Shown here: in pieces, positions 25,458 to 40,792 of the stretch
How the letters are laid out: the number at the start of each line of letters is the position of its first letter
How positions within the stretch are numbered: position 1 is the stretch's first letter
From: Parietaria judaica
Lineage: Eukaryota; Streptophyta; Magnoliopsida; Rosales; Urticaceae
DNA length: 64,000 nucleotides
NCBI GenBank assembly: GCA_954871525.1
Contig: OX940863.1
Coordinates: 24,006,001 to 24,070,000, forward strand
Reading direction: 5' to 3'
Notes under the pieces: generated by a model
What the model was told of the DNA's origin: nothing
The model's input: the letters and a program-made list of their open reading frames with translations, nothing else
Databases searched by the model: none
Position numbers and translations under genes: made by a program

Positions 25458-28400
25458 GCAAATTCTGCGATTACCATAAATACAATGGCCACGCCACTGA
25501 AGATTGTGCCATGCTGAAGAAGGAGCTCCAGAGAAGATACGCGACAGGGGACTTCAGGGACTTCGCATACAAACCTCCCGTGCCTTGGAATAATGGGAAC
25601 AGGGCATGGCAGGGCCGGCAAGAAGAACCTACGAACGATGGGAAGGACGGCCGAGACGGGGCAAAAAGGAACCTGGCAATCGAGCCGCCACCGGCGAGGC
25701 ATAGCGAGGAAGACCGACCGGCCTCGAGAACGAGAATCGAGGTAATCATGGGCGGATCACAATTCTGCGAGGATTCGGTCAACAGCATAAAAGCTTTCCA
25801 GCGGAGGGGGAAGGAGCACGGTCAAGAAGACGTAAAGATGGGCGCCGCAGGCGCAAGAATGGAATTTATGGAGAATGAGGATTGCGCAGACATGCACGAC
25901 GATGCTCTGGTCCTCGAACTCAGCGTCGGAGGGTGTGAGGTTTGCCGCATCCTCGTCGACAACGGAAGCTCGGTCGACGTCATTTTTTATGAATGCTTGA
26001 CGAAGATGGGCATCGAGGGACTCGCGATAGGAGGACGACTCCGCAAGGTGTCAGGTTTCAATGGGGATGTCGCCGTCTCGATGGGGACAGTACACCTCCC
26101 GGTCCGCGCAGGGAGCATCAACCGGATGACGGAGTTCATGGTGCTAAACGTCCCGTCGCATTTCAACATTATCCTGGGGAGACCTTGGATCCACTCCATG
26201 AGGGCCGTGCCGTCAACCTATCACCAAAGCATAAAGTTCCCGGGAAGGAGAGAGGGGGAAGTCGAGGAGCTCAAAGGAAGCAGGGACGCATACCGGATCT
26301 GCTACATGATGCATCACAAGTCGATGACTGCCGAGAAGGGAACCAAGCAGACGGAGAAGGGAGAGCCGGCCGGATTATAGCAATTAGCGACGCCCGCCCC
26401 AAGGTTTCCCGGGCGGAGTGAAGGGCGGGGGAAGAGCGTCGGTAGCACAGCCAGGGTTCTTAGCACGGAAGACGTCGAGGCTCGGGGCGCCGAAGAAAGA
26501 AAGGGAGGAGCGCAGATCGAAGGAGTGGAGCGAGTTTGCATCGACGAATCCGATCCTACTCGGACGGTCGGAATAGGCGCGGAGCTCGATCCGGATACCA
26601 AGGCACAACTAATCAATTTCCTCAAGAGGAACCGGGGGAGTTTCGCTTGGTCTCACGAGGACATGCCAGGGATCGACCCCTCGGTAACAGCTCATCGCCT
26701 CAACGCCGACCCAAGGCACAAGCCCGTCATACAGAAAAGGAGAAAGATGGCCCCCGATAGAAACAAGATCATCAACGACGAGGTGGATAAGCTGCTCTCG
26801 ATGGGAACCATCCGAGAGGTAAAATATCCCGAATGGCTGGCTAACACAGTCGTCGTAAAGAAGAAGAATGGCAAATGGCGAGTTTGTGTGGACTTCACCG
26901 ACCTCAACCGAGCCTGCCCGAAGGATAGTTTCCCGATGCCGCATATAGATCGCCTCGTCGAAGCCACCCACGGCTACGAGCTTCTCAGCTTCATGGATGC
27001 GTATTCCGGATACCACCAGATTAGGATGCACCCGGAGGATGAAGAGAAGACCGCCTTCGTCAGCGAGAGAGGCACGTACTGCTACAAAGTCATGCCCTTC
27101 GGACTGAAGAACGCCGGAGCGACTTATCAAAGGCTGGTGACCAAGATGTTCCACAAGCAGATCGGGAAGAGCATGTAGGTGTACATTGACGACATGGTCG
27201 TCAAATCCCTGAAAGCGGCGGCGCACGTTGAGCACCTGGAAGAATGTTTCGAGATTCTAAACCTGCACGGGATGAAGCTGAATCCCACTAAGTGCACCTT
27301 CGGTATGTCCTCGGGAAGATTCTTGGGCCACATGGTCACTCGGCGAGGAGTCGAAGCCGACCCCGAGCAAATCGAGGCAATCAAGAGCATGCCCTCGCCC
27401 AGAAATCGAAGAGAGATTCAGAGACTGACCGGGAGGATTGCTGCTCTAAACCGATTTATCTCGCGATCGGCCGACAAAACCCTTCTTTTCTACGAACTAT
27501 TAAGGAAGAACAAAAAGTTCGAGTGGACTGAGAAATGTGAGGAAGCCTTCCAGGCGCTGAAGTCCTACTTGTCATCGCCGCCCGTTATGACGAAACCAAG
27601 ACCGGGGGAGCCATTATACTTATACATCGCTGTGTCTGATCGCGCGATCAGCCAAGTGCTTGTGCGAGAGGAGGATGGGGAGCAGAGGCCAGTCTCCTAC
27701 ATCAGCAGGAAACTCCTCGACGCCGAGACGAGATACCCTCAACCCGAGAAACTTGCTCTGGCAGTATACGACGCATCGGAGAGACTGAAGCATCACTTCC
27801 AAGCCCACACCATCGTTGTCATGACCGACAGACCCATCCGCACTATCATCCACGGCCCGAGCCAGTCGGGAAGGGTCACGAAGTGGTCTATAAAGCTGGG
27901 AGCGTACGACATTGAGTACAAGCTTCGGACAAGCCTCAAGTCTCAAGTGCTCGCAGACTTCCTCATCGAATTTCCAAAGGATCCGGTAGACCCGGGCGAC
28001 AAAGCCGGCATCTGGAAGCTACAAGTCGATGGATCCGCTACAGCGCAAGGATCTGGGGTAGGGATCAGGATCACCTCCCCTAGGGGAGACGTGATAGAAA
28101 AAGCCTGTCGTCTCGCATATCGCTCCACCAACAACGAGTCGGAGTATGAGGCGCTCATCATCGGGATGCAATCATCCTTGGCAGTCGGGGCGAAAAACTT
28201 GCATGCTTTCTCGGATTCGCAGCTGGTGGTGAAGCAAGTGAACGGGGAATACGAGAAAAACGACGACCGAATGGAGGCTTACGCAGGAGTGGTCGAGGCT
28301 CTATCAAGGAAATTCGACTACTTTAGCCTGACACAGGTGACGCGGGGAGACAACACTCACGCCGACGCGCTGGCAGGCCTGGGTTCTACGACTGAAATCG

Positions 28401-29838
28401 GAGAGCTAAGGTCTGTCACGGTAGAAACGGTGGAGAAACCGAGCATCCGGAGAGAGGAGGGCCCAGCAAAGAAGAAAGCTAGAGGAAAGGAAGAAGCCGA
28501 GGAGGTAAATGCGGGCGAGGCCAACATAAACGAGATCGAAGAAAGCGAGGACGAGGAAGGGGAGCGGGGAGTTGTGGATGACGATGAAGCAGAAGATTGG
28601 AGGACGCCCCTCCAAAGGTACATCCTTGAAGGAACGCTGCCCGAAGACCCGCAAGAATCCCGAAAGATCAAGTCAAAAAGTTCCAGGTACACCGTCCTCG
28701 ACAACATACTTTACAGAAGAAGCTTCGCAGGTCCCTACCTAAGATGCCTTGGCAAAAGGGAGGCCGAATACGTCATGCGGGAAATCCATAGTGGGGATTG
28801 TGGAAATCACTCTGGCGGGCGATCCTTGCTCAGAAAGACTAAGCGGCAGGGTTTCTTTTGGGAAACCATTGTCGCTGATTGCATCAACCATGCTAAGAGG
28901 TGCGAAAAATGTCAGCGGCACGCGCCAGCAATCAACTGCCCGGCCGAAGAGCTCTCAGTGGTCTCGGTTCCTTATCCTTTCATGAAGTGGTCGATGGACA
29001 TCGTCGGCCCTATGCCCGTCGGCCCACGACAGAAGAGGTTCATGCTCGTCGTCACAGATTTCTTCACCAAATGGACGGAGGCAGAAGCATACGCCAACAT
29101 CAAGGACTCCGATGTCGAGAGCTACGTTTGGAAGAACGTGATTATTCGCTTCGGCTTACCCCGGGAGATAATCGCCGATAACGGGTCCCAGTTCATCTCG
29201 AAGAGGTTCGGGGATTTCTGCAAGCGGTGGAGAATAAAGCTCAACACATCGACTCCACGGTACCCCCAAGGCAACGGGAACGCCGAGGCGGTCAACCGAA
29301 CCATCATCGAAACATCAAAAGGAGGCTCGGCGAAAAGAAAGGACTGTGGGCGGACGAGCTACCAGGAGTGCTATGGGCTTATCGGACCACCCCCCATTCC
29401 GCGACCGGCGAGACGCCTTTCGCCTTGGCCTTCGGAGTGGAAGCTGTGATCCCAGCAGAGGTTGGCATTCCAAGCCTCCGTCGAACGCTGGCCCCTAGCC
29501 GCGAAGAGGATAACGAGCAGGGTCTCCTCCATCAGCTCGACCACATCGACGAGAGGCGTGAGCAAGCAAGCACGCACGTGGCCAACTATCAGAACACGAT
29601 CGCGCGTTTTTACAACAAGAAAGTGCGCCCAAGAAGATTCAGAGTCGGGGAAATGGTCCTCCGACGAGTTTTCCAGAATACAGCCGAAGCAAATGCCGGG
29701 AAGCTGGGGCAAACCTGGGAAGGCCCCTACATGGTTACCAATGTCGTCAAACCGGGAGTCTATGAGCTCAAGAATACGGAAGGAGCAAAAGTAATGCGGA
29801 GTTGGAACGTGAAACACTTGAAAAAGTTCTACCAGTAG
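25454..29838 (+). pseudogene. Pol polyprotein of the Tat element, broken by two stops and a frameshift
   Basis: One frame runs 25454-29449: a knuckle-like CDYHKYNGHATEDC, aspartic protease (DNGSSVD, ILGRPWIH), reverse transcriptase (VDFTDLNRACPKD, YIDDMVVKS), a first RNase H (about 27480-27900), a second RNase H (VDGSATAQGSG..., about 28025-28380), then integrase (zinc-binding H/C motif near 28780-28920, DIVGPMP catalytic core). In-frame TAG codons occur at 26378 and at 27176, one codon before the YIDD box. Near 29300 the frame shifts, and the integrase C-terminus continues to 29838. It is inactive as it stands. Confidence 0.95.
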
Positions 29839-30100
29839 CCCCATCTCACTGATTCATCTTCGTCATTATGAATATAAATCTTATCTTTCTGCCAGTTGGG
29901 GAAGTCCCGGCCCTCTCCTGTTCGGGGCCACTTTTTCTCTTTATCACATGACTTCTATTTTTGAACTGACTCAAATTGTTGCTACGTATGGCCCTTTATT
30001 CTTATCTCAGGCTCGCAGAAGAAGTAATTGCTACATTTCCACACACGCATCGATGAGGGCTTCGATAACAATTATAAATATACAACGATATACGTATATA

Positions 30101-30300
30101 TACGGCTAAGGGTGCCAAGCAAACCCGGTCCGGCAATACAGGCCGAGATCCTATTTACGGCTAAGGGTGCCGAGCAAACCCGGTCCGGCAATACAGGCCG
30201 AGATCCTATTTACGGCTAAGGGTGCCGAGCAAACCCGGTCCGGCAATACAGGCCGAGATCCTATTTACGGCTAAGGGTGCCGAGCAAGCCCGGTCCAGCT
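30101..30300 (+). repeat. 55-bp tandem repeat before the 3' LTR
   Basis: Units start at 30101, 30156, 30211 and 30266 (last one partial), each opening TACGGCTAAGGGTGCC. Exact period 55. Tandem repeats between integrase and 3' LTR are common in Tat elements. Confidence 0.95.
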
Positions 30301-30571
30301 AAGAGAGCCGAGAAGAATACATAAAACAAAAAGGAATATATAATATATATGTAAACAGGCAATCAAGCCCGAAAGGAAGCAAGCAGAAACAACCTAAGGG
30401 GGCGCAAAGGAAACTTGGCAAGAAAAGGGAGTGGCGTAGCAACATGACCACGCGAGGAGCCGAAGAAGGAGTCACCGACCACGAGCCAATCGACGCCGGC
30501 TAGTGCCAACCCCCAAGGCAGTTATACTTTATTTTACCAAGTGTATACACTTGATAAAATGGGGGACTAAC

Positions 30572-31365
30572 TGTTAAGGTCGGATTTGGTCAAATCCATC
30601 CTCAACACAACTCGTGTCGTTTTGTCCATAAACGACATGAGGGAGGCGAGGAAGTTCACCAGCGAAGAGGGAGTTATCCCCGAGGAAGGACATCCCCGAG
30701 GAGGAATACCCCGAGGAGGTTCATCAGCGAGGGGACGCAGCCACGCGAGCAAGCGGGTCGCGATGAAGCGTCCCATCACGACTCGACGAGGAACTTCGTC
30801 ATGATGATTATGCAGAGCCCGGTGACAGCCGAAGAGACGTGCATTTAATGAAGCCGACCTACTCACTCGATGAGGGCGTCAGCGACGGAGGCCTGCAAAG
30901 CCGAATGATGACTGACGAGACGCGCATTTAATGCGGCGCACCTACCCATTACGGCAGCATGCTCGGAGGTGACATAAAGGGAGGATAAACCCCGCTGCCT
31001 TCAAATCACGTCAGAGAGTGATGATTAAAGAGGAAAAAGGCGGGAAGGATAGAAGGGGAAAGTATTGTAAACTCTATAAAAGGCAAGATAAGCCTCATTT
31101 TGTGGGGTTGGTGGTTCGAACAAAAGGGAGAGAAAAAAGACTCAGCAAAGGCAAGAAAAAGAGATCTTGTAATAGAAAAAGGCCTCAGAAAAAGAATTAT
31201 CTAAGGCTCATGATCCTTCATCTGTCCAGCTATTTAACGGAAGAAAACCGAGCTCATTTCGGAAATCATAATAAAACAGAGATACTCATCATTTGCTGTC
31301 ATTTTATTTATTATTTGATGATTGTCTTTGTGACTGGAAAAGGGTGGTGAAAAACCCCCTCTACA
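30572..31365 (+). repeat. 3' LTR of the Tat element
   Basis: 794 bases, preceded by the purine-rich AAAATGGGGGA tract (polypurine tract, about 30556-30566). Three differences from the 5' LTR were found by eye: two near 30910-30940 and one near 31337. Confidence 0.97.
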
Positions 31366-31370
31366 ATAAC

Positions 31371-32043
31371 TAACTAACATAGTAACTAACTAATCAACAA
31401 TTTAACAATAAGATTCAAGGTAATCAACAATTATTTGGAAGATTTACACTACAAGGACTGGATTCGCAAGATCTAGAAGATAACAATTGCAGTAATACTA
31501 ATACACAAGAATCCCCTAAAATTAACCCTAAAACATGAGTTTAACAAAAAAATCCAAACCGAACCTTCAAAAGAACCTTTAATCCGCAATCTAGAAAATC
31601 TAGCCTAGCATAATGAGATTTCCATCACCTTTTCCGCAGCAAATGAGAAAAATTGCGAAAATGGGCAATCCAGCGACATTTAGAAAAACGACAACGCACA
31701 CTAGGGTTTTCCTACTGCATTCCAGCTACATTCGGCAAGCCGTCGGCATGCCCACCGGTTTTCCCGAAATTTTACACCACAGTCAAGTTAATGCGACGAG
31801 AGAGTGAATAGTGGTTTGGTTGAGTTAAACTTTGAAAAGTACTTTTGAGTCGATTTTTAAGAGTATTAAAGTTCTACCTCATCTTACTTGGATATTAGAA
31901 GCCGTTTCTACCTGTTGTTCCTCTCCTAAAAGTAGGTTCTTACGCGTTACTCGCCCGTTCGCCATTGAAAATACCACTTCCCGTTCGATTTGCATGTGTT
32001 AAGCATGCTGTATCGTTTATTCTGAGCCAAGATTGAACTCTCT
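31371..32043. other. Intergenic DNA
   Basis: No recognisable gene. The first bases repeat motifs seen left of the Tat insertion. The open frame at about 31613-31807 has no known domain. Confidence 0.5.
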
Positions 32044-32060
32044 ATGAAAATTATAATTGT

Positions 32061-32277
32061 TTTTTTCTTTTTCTTTTTTTGAATTGGGTAAAGCTGCCGG
32101 CCAAGGTTACAATGCACTCTTGTATTACTAGATATATTCAGTGTAAGAATACGTGACACAATTAGCCAAATTTACATATGTAAATGGGGCAAACAATTTA
32201 CTTCTCATGGGGTTTGAACCCGTGACCTCAAGGATAAGTTGGGAGTGGTGTTACCACTAGACGAAGCAAACGTGGTT
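32061..32277 (-). mobile_element. tRNA-derived SINE
   Basis: On the minus strand the 217-bp element has an A box (GTCTAGTGGTAAC) and a B box (GGGTTCAAACCCC) about 45 bases apart, a unique body, and an A-rich tail (plus strand T-run 32061-32080). The flanks are ATGAAAATTATAATTGT (32044-32060) and ATGAAAATCATAGTTGT (32278-32294), a 17-bp duplication with two mismatches. That pattern marks LINE-mediated SINE insertion. Acceptor-stem pairing is absent, so it is not a tRNA gene. Confidence 0.88.
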
Positions 32278-32464
32278 ATGAAAATCATAGTTGTATAAGT
32301 AGCTTTATGTTCGTAAGAAAAGTGAATTGAATTTTTTATTTTTTATTTCAAAAAATAATTTGTATCTATACTTGGTATTCGCGTGGGACTCACTCGCAAG
32401 AATAAATATTCAGATACAATATTTTAAGGGTAACTTGAGCAAGTTTTCTAAGCTATATTATTAT

Positions 32465-33235
32465 TGATGTCGGATTTTGTCAAATCCATCTACAACACAA
32501 CACGTGTCATTATGACGCAAAACGACGTCGAATAGGGGCAAGGAGAGGCTCTGACGAAGGGCCTGAGACAATATGGTTCTTTCGACGAGGTTGCTCGAGG
32601 AAGTGAACCGTGACGAAGTCCACCGCGAGGAGGTTCAATCCGCGACGAAGTCTGACTAGCGTAAAAGTAATCTGCGATGAAATGCTTCATCGCACCTCGA
32701 CGAAGAATCCTCGAGGAGGAGTCCATGAAGAGGGATTCATCGCAGAGCGGCTCATCGCATGGAAGTTTATCAAGGGAAAGTTCATCGCAAAAACCCCAAC
32801 GAATTAAATAAAAGAAGGGAAATACCGAGCATCGACGAGAGGCATCGACAACGGGGCGTGCGGCGCCGAATGACAACTGACGTGACGCGCATTTAATGAC
32901 GCCCATGCTGATCCCACATACCCATTGTGGCCAACTACTCTAGAATGATGCAAAGCATGAGTTAACCATGCTTTCCTCAAATCACTCCTAGAGAAACTAG
33001 TGATTGGATGTGACAGAGGGGAAGGGAAAAAAGGAGAAGAAAGGAAACCCTAGTGATATTGAAGGAAAGCTAGCAAAGTCCTCAACCTATAAATACTCCG
33101 AGTGTCCAGCTAATAAACGGGGAAACCGAGTCCTTTCGGGAATACAATAAATCGGGAATATTCGTTTCATCATTATTTTGAGTTCTTTCGATTATTCCTG
33201 TGACTGAAAAAGAGTGGTGCAAATCGCCCTCGACA
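32465..33235 (+). mobile_element. Solo LTR related to the Tat element LTR
   Basis: 771 bases, TGATGTCGG to CTCGACA, with the 5-bp duplication ATTAT on both sides (32460-32464, 33236-33240). Shared words with the 794-bp LTR include GTCAAATCCATC near the start and GACGCGCATTTAATG in the middle. A TATA box (TATAAATA, 33089-33096) points toward PECT1. It was formed by LTR-LTR recombination of a full element. Confidence 0.92.
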
Positions 33236-33240
33236 ATTAT

Positions 33241-37888
<4,648 letters not shown>

Positions 37889-38687
37889 GTTTGTCTCGGA
37901 AGCCGATCTTCGAAGTTCGTGTCTATTCCCCTGAAGTACCCAGTTTTGCTTTATTTATTGACGACCCCTTTCGAGTTAGATTTGATTATGTTAAAGTCCT
38001 TAAATCCACTTGGTAATGTTGTATTACTAGATATATAATTTGAGAGTGAAATTAACAACCATGAGTTTTAGGAAATAGATGAGCAGGTAATGAGATTCCA
38101 TATTAGTGTAGTCTTCAAGGGCTGAAGGGTATTTTTGACAATTGCACACCTTCACTGTTGTTTTTCCTTCTCGACTTCAAGGGAAGATGATGAACACTGA
38201 AGAGAGATATAAATTTTTATTTATTTATACAAAGTTCTACACAAAGTTTTGACTAATTGCAAGCTTTCTTTGACTCAAACTTTTTAATTAAATCTAGTGG
38301 TTTCAAGTTTCAACTTTAAATTTTGTGGACCAAAAATATTAATTTACAGTTCGTGCTATGAAGTATAAACAGTAACGAGCATATTATATTCTGTTGCATT
38401 TGCTTGCCTCACAAGGAATATCAGTAATAAAATATGCTTGGCGCAATAGAGGACAAGCTCGGCGGTCATATTGCTGCCTGGTCACGAGTTCACGGCGGCC
38501 GCCACTAAAAAGAAAAGAAAGAAAAACTCAGATAACACCGAGGAAAAGAAAAGGAACACGCGCCCTCTTTCTTGAGCGTCTCGGAGGTGGCGACGAAAAT
38601 ACTTAGCTATTATATTTTTGTCTGTTTTGTGTATTTTCTTACCGTTAATTTTCACACGTCACGACATGTGGCCAATCACGGCATAAT
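37889..38687. other. 3' region of PECT1 and intergenic DNA
   Basis: The PECT1 3' UTR is followed by AT-rich DNA. The open frame at 38394-38606 shows no known domain and unremarkable composition. Confidence 0.55.
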
Positions 38688-39266
38688 TAGGGATGAACAA
38701 AAGAAACCGTAAACCGAATTTTTAACCGAGAACCGATCAAACCGAAACCGATTAAACCGCAACCGCTAAAGCGGTTAAAACCGAATATACCGAGAAAAAA
38801 ACCGAATACCGAATTAGGTTAAAACGGGGTTTTCGGTTTTAATGTGAAAACCGCAACCGCTTACCCGATTTTACCGCTTTAACTAAATCTAATATTATAT
38901 TTTATTTACCATATCTATCAACACATCAAAAAGATTTTTCTTATCTAATCTCTCGGTGTAATATTGTGTAATATTAATATTTAGTAATTCGTTTATGTGT
39001 AATAATTTATAATATTAACATTTAGTAGTATGTTTATATGTAATATTAGTAGTCAGTTTATGGAGATGCGGATATTAATTTAAAAGCGGTAAATGTGGGC
39101 AAAAAACCGATAATACCGCAACCGGACACCGAATACCGATTATATGGTAAATGCGGTTTTCATCTTTAAAAATAGGGTATTCTGTTATCATTTCTGAAAT
39201 ACCGAAATGCGGTATTCGGTCTATTATTTGTCAAAAACCGCACCGAATACCCGCTTGTTCACCCTA
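38688..39266. mobile_element. Non-autonomous hAT-like MITE
   Basis: Ends TAGGGATGAACAA and (reverse complement) TAGGGTGAACAAGC match as terminal inverted repeats. Both ends are packed with ACCGAA/AACCG words (subterminal repeats), and the middle is AT-rich. The flanking 8-mers do not match, so class assignment rests on the ends and the subterminal structure. Confidence 0.65.
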
Positions 39267-39729
39267 TCTACCCTTTATTTTTGTTGTTCCTTTTTTTATG
39301 TTCTTTCTGCAAATTTGAACAACTTTAAGTATTTAAATGCTACAAAAATCATGATGCTCGCCGAAAATTCCCTGAGCATTTAATTAATCTTTAATCAAAT
39401 GAACAAGTTTCATGATTTTTGGATATACTTATAATATTCTAAAATTTGGCAATAAGAAAACCTTTTTTTCTTCTCTTAAAATATTTATTCCGTTTCTATC
39501 ATTCATGGCATCAATTTAATCATCTATTTTTCGTCTAATAGTGCTCCAAAATAAAGTTGATGACTAATTTTTCAGTTTGGAGAGAGATAAGCATTGAACA
39601 ACCCACAATTCTATATGTATGTATATATTTATTAATATACAAGTCAAACATATAGTATCAAAGAGCAAAACATATAAACATCCTATGATTTTATTAACAT
39701 TACATTTATGACGTAATATTTTTATTTAC

Positions 39730-40385
39730 TCAAGAGCACAAAATTGGTGCGTAGGGTTTGGCACAGATGCGATCCAACACCACCACAAACGACATCACGA
39801 GCTGCGCGTCGAACCCGGGCCGGACAACGAGGCTGAAAACGTCATCGCCGAGCACGACCTTCTCGTTGACCTTCTTCCGCGATATGTTCGCCACCACCTC
39901 GCCCTCGCCGTTTCTGATCCGGCAGTTGCGCCGCCAGAAGCTGCCTTCGATTCTGAAATCCGGCGCCCGCCGGTCGAGGGCGCTCTCTTGCTCGTTTTGC
40001 CTCGTGGGGCTTTCCAAGAAGACCTCGGCTTCGGCTCCTTTTCCGACGCTGTGGAAGAGCGTCGACCCGCCACGCATCGCGAAGACTTTGCCGGATTTGA
40101 GACTACCCTTTAGGCTTCCTTCGTCGCCTATGTATGCTTTCCATTGTTGTTGAAAGCTGAAAACCTATTATCGCACAAAACCGTTCATTAGTTCTTGCCC
40201 ATATATATAATTTTTCATATATATATATATATATCATATAGGAGATTACATGTTTTATATAAAGTAGCATAATAGGATGTTCAAACTCAAAACTACTACA
40301 TGTTTGAGCAATGAACTATATTATTATTATTGCATGAAGGTTATCATCATGATTATTATCAATGTCATTCTACAATAATAATATA

Positions 40386-40421
<36 letters not shown>

Positions 40422-40792
40422 TTTTTTCTTTTCTTTCAAATATTACAGATTTATATTATATATATGTATATTTGTGTAGAAACTAGATACTAGATACACA
40501 CCTGAGGTTTGAGGGTAAGCAATGCTTTCCCAGCTCCGTCCATGAGAAGAAGACCGCCTTTAGAGCAAGGGTTTCGGCGAGAATAGTTGTCGACTCTGAA
40601 GGCTAATCGCCCGCCGTGATCGAACACTGTGAAGCCGTCGGTTCCTTGGAAGCTCATGCTCGATCGCTTCCACACCGTCAGCACTGACGGCCGTTGATCG
40701 CTGTGATCTTGCTGTAATGGCCTCGTGACTCTTTCCTCTAGCAATCCGCGGTTTTGCCATTTACTCTCACCAGTTGGGTGAACTTTTGACAT
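39730..40792 (-). CDS. LURP-one-related protein (DUF567 / Tubby-C-like fold)
   Basis: Two exons (complement): 40502-40792 and 39730-40164, 241 aa. The acceptor at 40165 gives VFSFQQQWKAY in frame; the nearer AG would break the frame. Starts MSKVHPTGESKWQ. Family landmarks: LTVWKRSSMSFQGTDGFTVF, FRVDNYSRR, LLLMDGAGKALLTLKPQ in exon 1, and the C-terminal beta strand/helix pair (VLGDDVFSLVVRPGFDA, MSFVVVLDRIC). The LURP1 family is plant-specific; some members act in defence against oomycetes, but most, probably this one, have no known role. Which family member it is cannot be settled here. The intron holds a (TA)n microsatellite. Confidence 0.92.
40388..40419. repeat. (TA)16 microsatellite in the LURP gene intron
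   Basis: Uninterrupted TA repeat of 32 bases; likely length-variable between individuals. Confidence 0.95.

Larger units (their letters stand above)
23058..31365 (+). mobile_element. Ty3/gypsy LTR retrotransposon, Tat lineage (dual RNase H)
   Basis: 8308 bp, flanked by the 5-bp duplication ATAAC (23053-23057 and 31366-31370). The two 794-bp LTRs begin TG, end CA and differ at only three positions that I could find, so the insertion is recent. Order: LTR, primer-binding site, gag, zinc knuckle, protease, reverse transcriptase, RNase H, a second archaeal-type RNase H, integrase, 3' tandem repeats, polypurine tract, LTR. The second RNase H before integrase is diagnostic for Tat. The genes carry at least three frame changes and two in-frame stops, so this copy is not autonomous. 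Confidence 0.97.

Noticed and set aside
26378..27178. Programmed stop-codon readthrough at two TAG codons in pol
   Set aside because: The second stop falls one codon before the YIDD box and other lesions occur; simple inactivation explains it better.
32205..32275. tRNA gene on the minus strand
   Set aside because: A and B boxes are present, but no acceptor stem pairs and the A-tail plus 17-bp duplication show a SINE.
38394..38606. Small plus-strand ORF after PECT1
   Set aside because: No recognisable domain and no supporting signals.
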